Shown piece by piece: positions 33,086-43,678 of a DNA stretch of 64,000 nucleotides. A model generated the notes under the pieces. The model saw only the letters and a list, made by a program, of their open reading frames with translations. It ran no database searches and had not been told where the DNA came from. The DNA is from Apiotrichum sp. Y4204 (taxonomy: Eukaryota; Basidiomycota; Tremellomycetes; Trichosporonales; Trichosporonaceae): positions 186,001-250,000 of the forward strand of contig JAMYHL010000020.1 in the NCBI GenBank assembly GCA_025531455.1. The letters run 5' to 3'. A program made the translations under genes and the position numbers. Position 1 is the stretch's first letter. Each line of letters starts with the position of its first letter.

Positions 33086-34636
33086 TTACTTCGTATCGCG
33101 GAAGCGGTGCAGGTCGTGCAGGAGAGCGTCGTACTCTCCGACACGCTCAATGTACGACTCGAGAGTCTCGAACTTGAGGTTGCAACGGCGAGTGGGGCGG
33201 TTGCTGGGCGGCAAGTTCATGTTGGCGTTGTTGGGGTTGTGGGACGACAACTCCCCCGTAAAGTGCTCCACCAGCGAGGTATTCCTCTGCGCTGGCGTGA
33301 TCCACCATGTCTGGCGTCCCGCGTTCGAGCAGGCCACCGCGCGGCGGAGTGCTTTGATCGCCTCGGCGTGTGCCTCAGGGGAGCGGCGCTTGACGCGCTC
33401 ATACCCGACAACTGTCACGCTTGCCGCCTTGGACATCCAGCAGAGGTAAATCTCGAGGACGACATCATTCATGTGCCGCTGCGCGTCCTTCTTTGTTGCA
33501 AAAGGGTCGACCGGCGACTTGTCTTGAATTGTGTGGTCCGCTCGCGTCGCATCCCACGTCGGAAGCATCACGGTGACGTGCTTGGTGGGAATGTCCTCCG
33601 GCTCGTACCGGAAGAAGCGACCCGGGACCGTCTTCTTGTCGTCGCCGAAGTGAATCCACAGGCTCACAACAATGTTGTGGAACGCGTTGAGCGGGGTGGG
33701 CGGACATTTCCCGGTGGCAAAGTTTGTGCCGAGGATCTGTACCTGGCTGACAACCTTGAGGTTGATGAACGGCGATTTCCACTCGGGGTCGGGGAGCCAG
33801 GGGTGGAGTGCCGCAAACTCAGCATCTGTGGTGGGAAAGGTGCCGGGGATGTCACGGATGAGCCGCACGTTCGACCAGTCGCCATTCCGGAAACAGAGCC
33901 CCACGTCGTACCAGCTCCACGACCAGCGTGGCGGTTTGTGCGTGGTGAGGGAGTGGTACTTGATATCCAGGATTTGGGTCATGGACGCCGATTCGACAAT
34001 GTATTTGGCGCGAGGGATACTCTTAAACCCACCCGGAGGGGCAGTGAGCCAGGAATAGCGCGTACTAAATTCAAAACTGCGTGGGTACCCGTGGAGAAAC
34101 ACGGCCTGCGCTGGCACATAATTGTTTTCTATGACCCACAAGTTGTATTCTCCCTCTGTATGCCACACTATTTGTCCGGGAGACGGGTAATCGGGGTCAA
34201 AGTCTTCATCGGGGTCGGGGTCCGCGCGGGTCGCGCGGGCCGCGCCCTTGTGCATTGGAGGCAACTGGCAACTGCACTTGTCCTGCGGGAGAAGGACGAC
34301 AGTGAGGTGGCGCGCGCGCAGAATCGGAGCGGCTAGCTTCCACATGTGCGTGGAGGTAAGCATGAGCTTCTTGAGCGTCGGGATGTCGACTGCGTGGAGA
34401 ATCGCCATCTCAATGTGGGGGAACATGGCGAGCGTGAGAGGGGACGGCGTGATGCCGGGGTTGCGGGCGAGATAAGCGGCGGCGAGGTCCTCGGTCTCGG
34501 CGTCCGACTTGGCCACGGCCTCACGATAGGGGTGGTACACATCCATGTGTTCATCTCTCCAACTGCGCCGGTTCGGGCAGTTGTGTCGTGAGTGGTCCCT
34601 CGGAGAGCCACGGGGTCTGACGAGTTTGGTTCTCAT
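33086..34636 (-). CDS. F-box-like protein 1 of a local cluster; function unknown
   Basis: A single minus-strand exon. I start at the ATG at 34636 (MRTKLVRPRGSP, 516 residues); the same frame stays open 77 codons further up but without protein-like sequence. A segment near residues 75-120 has an F-box-like pattern: FPHIEMAILHAVDIPTL, then KLMLTSTHMWKLAAPIL, followed by a strand ending RHLTVVL. The rest is a predicted alpha/beta protein rich in Trp and Pro, with no domain I recognise. The two neighbouring minus-strand genes share the F-box-like layout. F-box proteins usually recruit substrates to SCF ubiquitin ligases, but that role is inference here. Confidence 0.65.
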   Translation of the reverse strand: MRTKLVRPRGSPRDHSRHNCPNRRSWRDEHMDVYHPYREAVAKSDAETEDLAAAYLARNPGITPSPLTLAMFPHIEMAILHAVDIPTLKKLMLTSTHMWKLAAPILRARHLTVVLLPQDKCSCQLPPMHKGAARATRADPDPDEDFDPDYPSPGQIVWHTEGEYNLWVIENNYVPAQAVFLHGYPRSFEFSTRYSWLTAPPGGFKSIPRAKYIVESASMTQILDIKYHSLTTHKPPRWSWSWYDVGLCFRNGDWSNVRLIRDIPGTFPTTDAEFAALHPWLPDPEWKSPFINLKVVSQVQILGTNFATGKCPPTPLNAFHNIVVSLWIHFGDDKKTVPGRFFRYEPEDIPTKHVTVMLPTWDATRADHTIQDKSPVDPFATKKDAQRHMNDVVLEIYLCWMSKAASVTVVGYERVKRRSPEAHAEAIKALRRAVACSNAGRQTWWITPAQRNTSLVEHFTGELSSHNPNNANMNLPPSNRPTRRCNLKFETLESYIERVGEYDALLHDLHRFRDTK

Positions 34637-35907
34637 GGTGTTGGTCTGTGGGGTTGAAGTTGGTATACGAAAAGGGCCTGGACGATGTCGTGGGCGGAAC
34701 AATGAGTTAATTGGCGAGAATGCGGTCCAGGAGATCTGGAGAAGTAGGGCTTGCTGCGAGTTGAAAGAGTTGGTTGGGGGAACGTCTCTGGTCCCAACAG
34801 GGCTGGTTATATACCGTGTTCGGGACCGCCAGACGTCGTCCACGACGGTGTGGGTCTGTACTTGCACCCGAGAGCTGTCTGCAGCTTGTCATGATGAATG
34901 AGTGTGAAAACGAGGTTGTGTGTGTTGGTGAAAACACCAAGTTGTGTTTAGTTGCACTGCAGTATCGCAAGGAATGGAGCGAGTTTGCGGAATGTGGCAG
35001 TGTCACACGATCACTGGTGCACCATGAAACCCCGGTCGCACCTGTTCCGCCCCCTCTCGCATCAACGCACTCCTACTTGCACCATAGACTCGTGCAAGTG
35101 GAGTGAGTGTGAAAGACAATTTCGTGTATCTCACACACGGCGGTGCAGGTCGTCGATGTCTTTCGTGTCAATTGCGCATGCAACAAAGACGGGGGCGGGT
35201 GCCGCTGGCTTTGTGTTCGACGGTTTGCGTGCCATTATTCCACACGCACTGCAGGTTCGACGTGAAAACAGGAGAAGGGACACCTTGTAATTTGTTTGAA
35301 CGACTGGTTTGAACGACTGAGAGAGAACAAATGTCAAAGTGTGTGTAAAATAGAGGAGTGGGTAATGTGAGGAGAAATTGTCGGAAAAGAGAACAAAGGA
35401 AGAAACAAACATGAACATGTTGTAAAAGGAAAAGCGAAAGGGTGTGTGTGTGTGTGAGAGAGAGAGCAAGAAAGTGCATATGCGAGTGTGTGTGTATCGG
35501 TACTTATATTTTACAGTACAATGACAGTGCACAGGCCGTTTGCTACGATCAAAATCAACGGCCTGAAGGTGTCTGCGCACGGGTCGCAACGAAAACAAAG
35601 ACAAAACGAAACCTTCAACAATATTCAACACCCCAGTATCCCGCCGTGAGTTTCACTTGAGCCACCCCCATAATGCTCAGAAAAAAAAAAGAAGAAGAAA
35701 TTAATGGTAGCACATGCATTTCACGGCTTCACAACTATCTGCGCTTGATGTGCTACGGACGATGGGTGGGGGATGATGAATAATTAATGATGTGGGTAAT
35801 GATGGGAAAGGGGGAAGTGAACTGTACTATGAATAAGCAATGTCACTTGACGCCTGGCTGAGGCCATTGTCCTGTCGCGCATAAGCCCGGAAACAGTTTC
35901 CTGCCGC
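34637..35907. other. Intergenic upstream of F-box-like gene 1
   Basis: About 1.3 kb without a supported gene. It contains a (GT)n-(GA)n tract (about 35440-35466), other GT-rich runs and A-rich segments near 35680-35700. Confidence 0.55.
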
Positions 35908-37698
35908 TCAGAAGGCAGTCATGATGTCCTCAAACTCGCAGGTTATCGCGCCGACGCGGTTGTGGTACTGGTCATAGTCCTGAACCCTAACCTTGTGGCG
36001 AAGTCGCGAAGGGAGCCCGTTGCGCCAGTTGATAAACACCCAGCGGCGGGCCCAAAACGCGCGTGCAAAGTGGCGGTTGGTGTGGGGGTAGTTCCACTCG
36101 GGGGAAGGGGGGAGTGAGAACTGGTCGTTGATGACGATCGTGAGCGACTTGACGGCCGCGAGGTAGGCGGTGAGGTATGTGAGGAGGGTGGCTTCCCACA
36201 CTTCGCGGGAGGCGGGTACAACGTGGTTGGGAAGCAGGTTGATAATCACAACGACATCGGTGCGGTCCATCGAGCGGCGGGAAAGGAGGCGCGTGGTTTC
36301 GTCGATAACTCCAAAGGTCGAGAACGGCTCTGTGTACCTCGTGTCGTCGGGACGAACACTGTCAAAGCATGTATATTTAACAATTTCGATGAGGCGGTTA
36401 ACACCCGGAATGGGGACGTCGCGGCCCGGGTTGCCGTCGGTCGCCGAGTGGCGGACAATCTTGGTGAGTTTGGGGAAAGTGGCGAGGGGCACGCGGACCA
36501 GGTCGGACGAGAGGCGGACGGTCTTGACGTTGGCAAAGAGCTTGAGCTCTGCCGCTTTGTTGGTGAACTCCTGCCACGCCTGGACAAAGCTGCCACCCCA
36601 GCGGGTGGACTCCCAGTTGGCGGCGACGTGGGCGGGAAGAACGATATCGACGGCGTGCACGTGCTCCGAGATGGTCTGAACCCACTTGAGGCCCTCTTCC
36701 AGGTCACGAGTGACGAACTGGCGGGGAAGGGGCGCGAGGCCGAGACGCTTCCAGGTGGTGAAACCATTGTTGGGGTAGTGGGTCGACTTGATGTGGAACT
36801 CCAGGGTGGCACCAGTGATTGGGCTGAGGTGGAGAGTCTCCGCATCATCGTCGTCCGAGTCCCACTGGCTCGAGGCAGCCGGGCTGCTGGACCTCTCGCT
36901 GTCGGGAGGCGAAACGAGAGTCCAGTTCTCGCCGTCGAACTGAGCAGTGTCGGGGTCCGCGAGGGTGGCAAAGTTCTGAGGGGTGATGGTAACTTGGTCG
37001 TCCTCGAGGGATTGGGCTTGAGTTTCGTCATCGTCCGCAGTCGCCATGGTGCGGATCAGCTCGAGGGTAATGTGACGGAAGGGCAGAACGCGCTCGGCCA
37101 CGTCGCGGCCAAACTTGCTCGTCCCGCTAATACCGTGAAGCACATTGAAGTTGGCCACGCGGACGATGTCCTCCCAGACCTGAGGGTGGAACGATGGGTT
37201 GTTCACCTCGGCCGGGAGCTCCATGCCGCTGGCGCGGGCGATGTTCACGACATCGGCAACAAAGCCAGGAGCAACGGGAATTGGGGCAGCTGTGTTACCG
37301 GGGCAGCGGCGGCGGTGCGAAGGAGGGACGCCGACTCCGGCGATAATGTTGGCGGGGAGGCGGTTGGCAATTTCGGCAGGCAGCCCGCCAGGCGGGATGG
37401 CGGACACGGGAGCCGCGCTGTGAGCGAGGCTGAGGCGGTGGAAACGGGGTACTGGAGAGCCGTTGGCAATATTGTTGCCTGGCCCATAAAGACGGTTGGC
37501 GGGGTCGTGGTCCGAGGGGGAGGCGAGGTCGGGGAGCGTGAGCTCGAGAACGCCGGGGCGGCGGCGGTCGCGCGTGATCATCGGACGGGGGCGCTCGCGG
37601 GGCACCCCGGGGATGGGCATGGGCGGCGAGCGGCGTGGAAGGCCGAGGTCCTGTGGCTCGAGGGGGCGGTTACGCGGGATGGGCCTGGGAACGGACAT
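35908..37698 (-). CDS. F-box-like protein 2 of the cluster; function unknown
   Basis: A single minus-strand exon of 596 residues. The first about 130 residues are Pro/Arg-rich (many PRP and RRR words). An F-box-like helix pattern follows around 168-215 (HPQVWEDIVRVANFNVLHGI, then SKFGRDVAERVLPFRHITLEL), matching the end of the motif in both sister genes (..PxxRHhxLxh). Next come an acidic Ser-rich spacer (about 270-290) and a C-terminal region of repeated strand-helix pattern (VKTVRLSSDLVRVP, VVVIINLLPNHVV, SLTIVINDQF). This could be a degenerate leucine-rich-type platform, as often follows F-boxes. A 498-codon antisense frame on the plus strand is a shadow. Confidence 0.65.
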   Translation of the reverse strand: MSVPRPIPRNRPLEPQDLGLPRRSPPMPIPGVPRERPRPMITRDRRRPGVLELTLPDLASPSDHDPANRLYGPGNNIANGSPVPRFHRLSLAHSAAPVSAIPPGGLPAEIANRLPANIIAGVGVPPSHRRRCPGNTAAPIPVAPGFVADVVNIARASGMELPAEVNNPSFHPQVWEDIVRVANFNVLHGISGTSKFGRDVAERVLPFRHITLELIRTMATADDDETQAQSLEDDQVTITPQNFATLADPDTAQFDGENWTLVSPPDSERSSSPAASSQWDSDDDDAETLHLSPITGATLEFHIKSTHYPNNGFTTWKRLGLAPLPRQFVTRDLEEGLKWVQTISEHVHAVDIVLPAHVAANWESTRWGGSFVQAWQEFTNKAAELKLFANVKTVRLSSDLVRVPLATFPKLTKIVRHSATDGNPGRDVPIPGVNRLIEIVKYTCFDSVRPDDTRYTEPFSTFGVIDETTRLLSRRSMDRTDVVVIINLLPNHVVPASREVWEATLLTYLTAYLAAVKSLTIVINDQFSLPPSPEWNYPHTNRHFARAFWARRWVFINWRNGLPSRLRHKVRVQDYDQYHNRVGAITCEFEDIMTAF

Positions 37699-39437
37699 TA
37701 TGGGGTAGGTGCTAGGTAATTATCTGCAAATGGGAAAAGTTTGGGAGGCTGGGAATGTGCCACAAATGGCGACGAGGAGGGTTTGGGGTGAGAGAACAGT
37801 GAGCAGAGGGTGAGAGGCAGCGAGCAGGGAGATAGAGCTCGTGAGCAGGAAGATGAGAGGATGGGGGGCAGAGGAGAAGGTTGAGGGATAACGGAAATGT
37901 CAGCTGTGAGCAGGGAATAAGTATCCTTCAGATGTCAGCAGCGGTGGGCTCGGCCGACCTGTTGGCCTGGGGAGCTCGCCGACAGTGCGCAGCAGGTGCC
38001 TTCAGCAGCCCGTCAGGTGCGAGATCCATCCCTCATCATGGGAACGGATTGTGTATGTTAGTGGTGCGGAGGTGTGTGTTGTTAGCGTTCGCAGTGTGTG
38101 CTGTGTCACTGTGGCTACGTATCGTCAGTAGTGAGAGGCACAATGAGAAGGAGGTGTGTGGTGGTGCGAGATGTGTGATGGGGTGAGGTGCGGGTGCTCG
38201 CACCCAACAACAATAATGCGAAAATGGAAGATGGAAAATGGAGAGAAAGTAAGAGTAAGAGAGTGCACAGAAACGCTTTTCTCTGTGCAAGGAAAGAACA
38301 AAAAAAAAACGCGCGAAAAATAAAAGACAGGCGCGAGGCAGGTGAGACACCCCTCACGCTCTCTCTTTTCGCAGGGGAATGCTCGCCCGCATGTTGTGCA
38401 CTCGCTGCTGTGCCTCATCGCGTACTGCGGCACCCATTCCTCGCCCAATTTGTGTGCACTGTGAACTGCAAGATAGGACGGAGCTTGATTTCGACATCTT
38501 GCTCCGGGCACTCAACTCTCCACTCTCCCACCTCGCGTACAGCCAACCGCCTCGTTTCGCTCCAGACGCAACCGCATCGATCAAGATCAGCCAAGCGATC
38601 CACCTCGATCTCACGATCTTCCCAGGCGCGACATCACCTTCCGTCCCCCTCACCCGCATCATCAATCCCACCCAATCGGTGCCCCCCCCCCCCCCCCCCT
38701 CCACCCCGTGGGCGCCCCCTCACCGCTATCGCTGCCTCGTTCCCACCCTTATCTCTGCTATTTTTCAAGTTACCAAGGTCCGAGGACTGCCAAGAACCTG
38801 TCACACAACTGTCATGAGAGAAGCCCAAGTTGCTGTCATTATTCCCCGTTCACAGCCACTCAGTCTTCTGCCCCTGTTGTTTGCCTTGCCCTTGCGCGAT
38901 GCACCAATCCCTCTCGTTATCGGGGGCGAAGCTGGACGTCAGAGCTAGACGACTTGTCCAGCCACCTTATTTCTGATCATTCAGATCCTACTGGCGAATC
39001 TGAGTCATGGCGCTCGTCGATCTCTCCCTTGTCATGATCTTGGGTACTCCGACGCGGACGCTCATGAAATCGCCATGGATTAACAGTGGGCCGCGGGGCG
39101 CTCTCCGCATATCCGAGATGGATGTTGGCCAGGGAAGCTCTCCGCTGCTCGTACCTCGGCGGCTCAAAGCGCTCCTTCACGTTGTCTCCCTCATTTGGCT
39201 GACGGAAAAGTCTATACCCAACCCACATCTAGAGAAATTGCTGATGCTTTCGATGCCACACGTCCAGGAGAGTAAGCGACAGTAATTCATAATTGATTTC
39301 TTTTTTCTTGAACTGATTTCCTTTCTTGAATACGGTTATGGGTAATGAGTATGGATGGCTAGTAAAAGGGCGCGTAAATTCTCATAAATCATGGATCACA
39401 GCAGGCTTGTTCTTTTCCGTGGTCCCACGCCCACGCC
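37699..39437. other. Intergenic between F-box-like genes 2 and 3
   Basis: About 1.7 kb without a supported gene. It contains a poly-C run (38682-38698) and pyrimidine-rich sequence (about 38500-38700). Plus-strand frames of up to about 209 codons at 38188-38948 overlap each other in different frames and have Ser/Pro/His runs without conserved motifs. An unannotated short or non-coding transcript is possible. Confidence 0.5.
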
Positions 39438-40317
39438 CTAAGGCTCGTAGCCGCCCTCGATTCTCTCGAGCTCGACTCCGGGGAAGAAGTGGTGCGTGTC
39501 CATGTCGTGGGAGCGGACGGTGCGGATGTTGGCAAACAAGTGTTGAAGAACGGAGGCGAGGCGGGCAAGCTCGTCCTTCCACAGGCGACGGGTTTGCGCG
39601 CGAGTGAGCGCCATGCCGGGAGGCGCCTGCGGGGTGCGCAGCGAGCCATGGACGTGCACATCGAGGGTCCAGGTGTGGCGCATGATGAGCATGTACCACT
39701 CCGTGTTGAGGAGGCCGTGGAGCTCAAGGCAAGCCGTGTTCGCCGATTCGAGGAGAGTGGTGCGGTGAATCTGCTTGCGGCCGATGCGGGTGCGGAAAGG
39801 GTAGACGGTGCCGAGACAGACGCGGAGCTCAAGGCCAGTAGGACCGACGAAGGGGTAGATGTCGAGCTGGATGTGGCGAAAGCGCAGGATCGGGGTAACA
39901 AAGGCGCGGAGGCTGTGCGAGGTCGCGCGGAGAGCCTGGAGCGTGTCCGGGTCCGCGTGAGAAACAATACGAGCGAGAATGTGAGGGAACTGGTCAAACG
40001 GGATCGTTACCTTCCTCTTGGGCTTGACCGTGGCATCGGAAGCAGACGAGTCGGTCTGCACAACGGCGTCAGTGGTGGCGAGGGCTCTCGCCGCCTGGGG
40101 CAGCTGGACGAAGACGGTCTTGGACTCGTCGGTGTCGGTCTGCGTTCCGGCGTTACGAACCTCAAGGCGGCGCTGGAGGTGGACTACCGCGAGCCAGCCG
40201 TACACCCCAGCGCAAAAGAAGCCACTGGCGAGCATTCTGTAAAATGAATCAGCTGTGTGGAAAAGCGCGAAAAACGTACCCGAATATGAAGAGAACGAAG
40301 AAGGTCATGAGGAACAT
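39438..40317 (-). CDS. F-box-like protein 3 of the cluster, with an N-terminal membrane anchor
   Basis: Minus-strand exons 40280-40317 and 39438-40236, joined across a 43-nt intron, give 278 residues. The ORF's own first ATG (40235) would start inside a hydrophobic segment. The upstream exon MFLMTFFVLFIFG splices in frame and completes a roughly 25-residue membrane anchor (continuing MLASGFFCAGVYGWLAVV), so I use the longer model. After a Thr/Asp-rich linker comes an F-box-like stretch (about 105-150): IPFDQFPHILARIVSHADPDTL, then LRATSHSLRAFVTPIL and FRHIQLDI. The C-terminal about 120 residues are unrecognised. A membrane-anchored F-box-like protein would be unusual. Confidence 0.65.
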
Positions 40318-40597
40318 GTTGATTACGATGGCGCAGGTGAGATAGGGAGACCGCGAGAAAGTGAGGAAGTGAAAAGTAAAATGAAGTGAGATGAAGTAGA
40401 ACGAGAAGGTCAACGCAGAGTTAGAATGGTTAAATAATGATGAGTATCAGCTATCGGAGCTCGACGAAGCTGCATCCTCAGCAGACAAGTCGGGAACTGC
40501 GGCCTCAGAAAGAATGTGAGAGTGAGCTGCCACACGAACAACCACACAGTTCTCACTGCCACACAGGAATAGATACCAGATACGCCAAGCCTGTACC

Positions 40598-42299
40598 TCA
40601 CCACCCCTTCCAGGGCACCCACACATCGACGACCGTCTCCCCGCCATCGACGACATAGATCCACGGGTGGGACGCGCACGCGAGGCAGGCGTGATTCGGG
40701 ATGATACGCACAATGTCTCCAATGCGCACGTCAGCGACTTGGCCTTCACCGTGGGTGAGCACGCCGTGCTCCTGCGAGATACGCCCCAGGATCCAGCCGT
40801 CGTGCGATACGACCTTGCCGTAGCCCGGACTGGGACCCGTGTCCTTGCTTACTGCCAGCCCCCCCGCATCGCACAGCGCCTCCTTCCGGTGCGGATAGAC
40901 GGAGACAACGGTGGAGACGACCGAGAGCGCGGCAGTGCGCGGCGACTCCACGAGACCCGTGGCCATCTGCTGCAGGTCGTTTAGGCAGTAGCAACCCGCG
41001 TGCAGCTCCAACGTGCCATGAAGCTTCTGGTCGCCAGAGGTGCCTGTGACAGCGGCGTGTGCCGTCGGCGTCGCGCCCACAGAAAGCACGAGATCGCCCT
41101 TCAGGCCCAGCTCGCGCGCGTACGCTGCCGCATCATTGACGCACTCGATCTCGCCCTCGTAGTACTTCTCTGCCGCGTCCTGGTCGCGTGAAGCGTACGA
41201 CTGCCCAAAGTCTGGCATCAGTATCAATGCCATTCTGCATGTTGACTCACGGGAGTAGAAGCCAAACACCTCAACCTCCTTTGTCTCCATCAGCCGCTCG
41301 ACCAGCTCCTTCATCTGCTTGCTGCGCGGCGGCGCGCCCGCGCGGTGGCCCCCGCCATCGACCTTGACAAAGACGCTCCACGGAGTCTGGCGGTTCAATT
41401 TCTTGTGCGACTCCGCGAGCGCCGTCACTTGGTCCGCGTGGTCGACGAGCACGCGAAGGACGCACTTCCCGGCCTTCTCCTGCGCCATTGATAGGTCCTC
41501 CATCCTGTCTGCGGAAATTGGCATCGAGTAGAGGATCTAACATTAGAAACCTTGCAAGTGCTTTGACTCACATCATCCACTTTGCCCTCCTCGACGAGCC
41601 CGCTCTCGAGGACACCCCACACCTCGGGCATCGTGCTCGCAATAAGCGCGCGCACGCCGCCACCCGCCTCGACTTGCAGTCGCGTTCCCTGCGGTGTCTT
41701 GTGCGCTGAAAGTCAGTCAGTGGGAATAGGATAAGGGTGGATGGAGGTAAGCAAGAAACGAAGCTCGGTGTCATCCACAAGGAAAACCAACTCCGCGCCG
41801 ACTCGGCAACGGCATCCTCCACCTTGTGTCGATAAACAAGCACGCGGTCTTCCGCTGCCAACCATTAATCCCGGCAAGTCTTGGAATTGCTGGCGAGGCG
41901 TGGCAGGCTAACGGTGCGCAGATCATGAAGAGCTCGGAAGAGCCCATGGTCGACGAGATGCGCACTGGCCTCCTTCGGCAACACCCGCACCTTGCAGCTA
42001 GCTACAACGACCGTCCAATGCCTGTTCTGAAGGTAGTGACATCCAACATGAATCCCAGACAGCACAGAACGCGTCTCATGACGGCTGCCACACTCACTCT
42101 TGATATGGGCGCGGAACTTCAGCCCCTTGCCCTCCGCGTTGCGCACCATTTCCTCGCAATTGGCCTTGAACCCCTTGCGGTCGATGACAAGAGCGGGCGT
42201 GCGGAGCTCCGAGAGGGAGCGGCCCGCAAACTCATCCCGAAGCGCACCCGCGTCCGGAAGAGGGAGCTGGGCGAGAGGTGTAAATGTCGAAGTTGGCAT
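40598..42299 (-). CDS. DSD1: D-serine dehydratase (eukaryotic, zinc- and PLP-dependent, alanine-racemase fold)
   Basis: Minus-strand exons 42098-42299, 41572-41705, 41251-41536 and 40598-41211 give 411 residues (yeast Dsd1 is about 428). The PLP lysine lies in HIKTHKTPQ, formed across the first splice (Lys about 67). The barrel strands ALIASTMPEVWG, WSVFVKVDGGGHRAG and FGFYSHFGQSY follow, then the C-terminal beta domain with the zinc-binding His-x-Cys in PNHACLACASHP. The enzyme converts D-serine to pyruvate and ammonia in the cytosol. Intron 1 is unusually long (392 nt) against 35 and 39 nt for the others. A CTATATAAAG element (about 42451) and TGACGTCA (42418) lie upstream. The gene is divergent from the deaminase-fold gene at 42927. 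Confidence 0.93.
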
Positions 42300-42417
42300 G
42301 TCGGGCTAGTGGTTGGGAGGGAGATGTTGGATCATGAGTGAGATGGGGTGGGCATCAATCGCCCATTCAATGTGGTCCGCGCGCTGTCTCATGTCTTACT
42401 TGCTTCGCAGCTGGTAA

Positions 42418-42425
42418 TGACGTCA
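42418..42425. promoter_or_regulatory. CRE/ATF-like palindrome TGACGTCA in the DSD1/deaminase divergent promoter
   Basis: A perfect TGACGTCA is followed immediately by a second ACGTAA half-site, about 30 bases from a TATA element. It lies about 120 bases upstream of DSD1 on the minus strand and about 500 bases before the plus-strand gene. The role is inferred. Confidence 0.45.
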
Positions 42426-42450
42426 CGTAAGGTGTGGTTAGCTGAGAGCC

Positions 42451-42460
42451 CTTTATATAG
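42451..42460 (-). promoter_or_regulatory. TATA box, probably of DSD1
   Basis: On the minus strand this reads CTATATAAAG, a near-consensus TATA box, about 150 bases before the DSD1 start codon. The window contains few such strong TATA boxes in promoters. Confidence 0.5.
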
Positions 42461-42926
42461 AGCCGGCAATTTTTCTAGGTTATCAGAGGTGCGGGTACGG
42501 TCGTTCACTTATTAGTGTTTTGTCTTTTACCAAATACCACAGAAGCTGTCCCGCAAGACCTCTGTTCGAATTTCTTCCAACCCCTCAAACGAGGCGCCAG
42601 AAGGCAACCTTTTTGCCTTTGGTTGTTCCATCCCTCATCATCTACTTTTTCCACCAATCGAAGCTTGCCTTTTTCCCGATGATATCGCGTTTCGGGTGCC
42701 AAGACATGCATACCCTGTACTGATAACAGTGCGGGGAACGTCATGTGAGACGCTGACGGTGGGCAGATGGGCCAGATCGTGTGGGAAGTGAACGCAATCG
42801 CAATATCAACAACCGACAGTGACCACATAAGAATGGGCTCCCGTCCACTCCTGGCTGTTCTTCGTCCACTCCTCCCTTCTCTTCAATCTCTCCCTCGACG
42901 TACCAGATCACCCACGAGCATACACG

Positions 42927-43618
42927 ATGTGGACCAACATGCCCCCCGCGACGACGCTCCTCCCGAGCCTGCTGAAGTGCACGGTCGACGAGGTTATTCC
43001 TTTGACGCGCAAGGGCGTTGAGGCGGGAGGCAAGGTTTTCGGCTCGGCGATCTTCCGCAAATCCGATCTCTCGCTCGTTGTGGCCGCGTCCAACGACGAG
43101 GCGGTCTCGCCCCTCCTCCATGGCGAGACGCATGCGCTGATAAAATTCTGGGCCATTCCCGCCAACGAGCGCCCGGACGTCAAGGACTGTATCTTGTACG
43201 CGACGCACGAGCCGTGCTCGTTGTGTGAGTGCTACCGTCGGATTTGCAGTTCTAAGATGTTGTTCTGATGACAGGTCTTTCGGGCATCACCTGGTCGGGC
43301 TTCGACAACATCATCTACATGTTTTCGTACGAGGACACGCGCGACATGTTCGCCATCCCGCACGACATTCGTATCTTCGAGGAGGTCTTCCGGGTGCGCG
43401 CAGAAGGCGAGACAGACGAGCAGCTCAAGAAACGCCCGCTGTACAACCGCGAAAACTCGTACTGGACGGCGAAGAGCTTTGACGACCTCATTGAGGAGTA
43501 CCCCCAGTCTGACCGGGATGCAATGCGGCAGGAGGTAAAGCGCGTAAAGGCCATGTACGACGAGCTGAGTGAGATTTATCAGAAGAGCAAAGGGGGCGCA
43601 GGCATTCCTCTTCCCTAG
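42927..43618 (+). CDS. Cytidine-deaminase-fold zinc protein (CMP/dCMP deaminase-like)
   Basis: Exons 42927-43224 and 43275-43618 give 213 residues across a 50-nt intron. The zinc and proton-shuttle motifs are HGETH (His65, Glu67) and PCSLC (Cys97, Cys100); the second Cys is completed across the splice. After the motif comes a strand-helix (GITWSGFDNIIYMFSYEDT) and then a charged helical tail (about 130-210). Which base or nucleotide is deaminated cannot be read from this; the best neighbours in the superfamily are cytidine/deoxycytidylate or guanine-type deaminases. In some fungi similar short proteins are annotated only as deaminase domain proteins. It shares a promoter region with DSD1, so both may serve nitrogen salvage. 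Confidence 0.82.
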
Positions 43619-43678
43619 GATTGCGATACAATGTTCATAAAGAAGGAAAGAACTACTTGGGCAAACATGAAAGCTTGA

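Noticed and set aside
33041..34336. 431-codon plus-strand frame over F-box-like gene 1
   Set aside because: Antisense shadow; the minus strand carries the pattern shared with the other two cluster genes.
36223..37719. 498-codon plus-strand frame over F-box-like gene 2
   Set aside because: The Gly/Val/Arg-rich translation is typical of antisense shadows. The minus-strand frame has helix-strand pattern and resembles its neighbours. I kept the minus-strand call but note that codon-use statistics would settle it.
38188..38948. Overlapping plus-strand frames of about 125-209 codons between F-box-like genes 2 and 3
   Set aside because: They overlap one another in different phases and contain poly-C-driven proline runs; no motif or splice series supports a gene.
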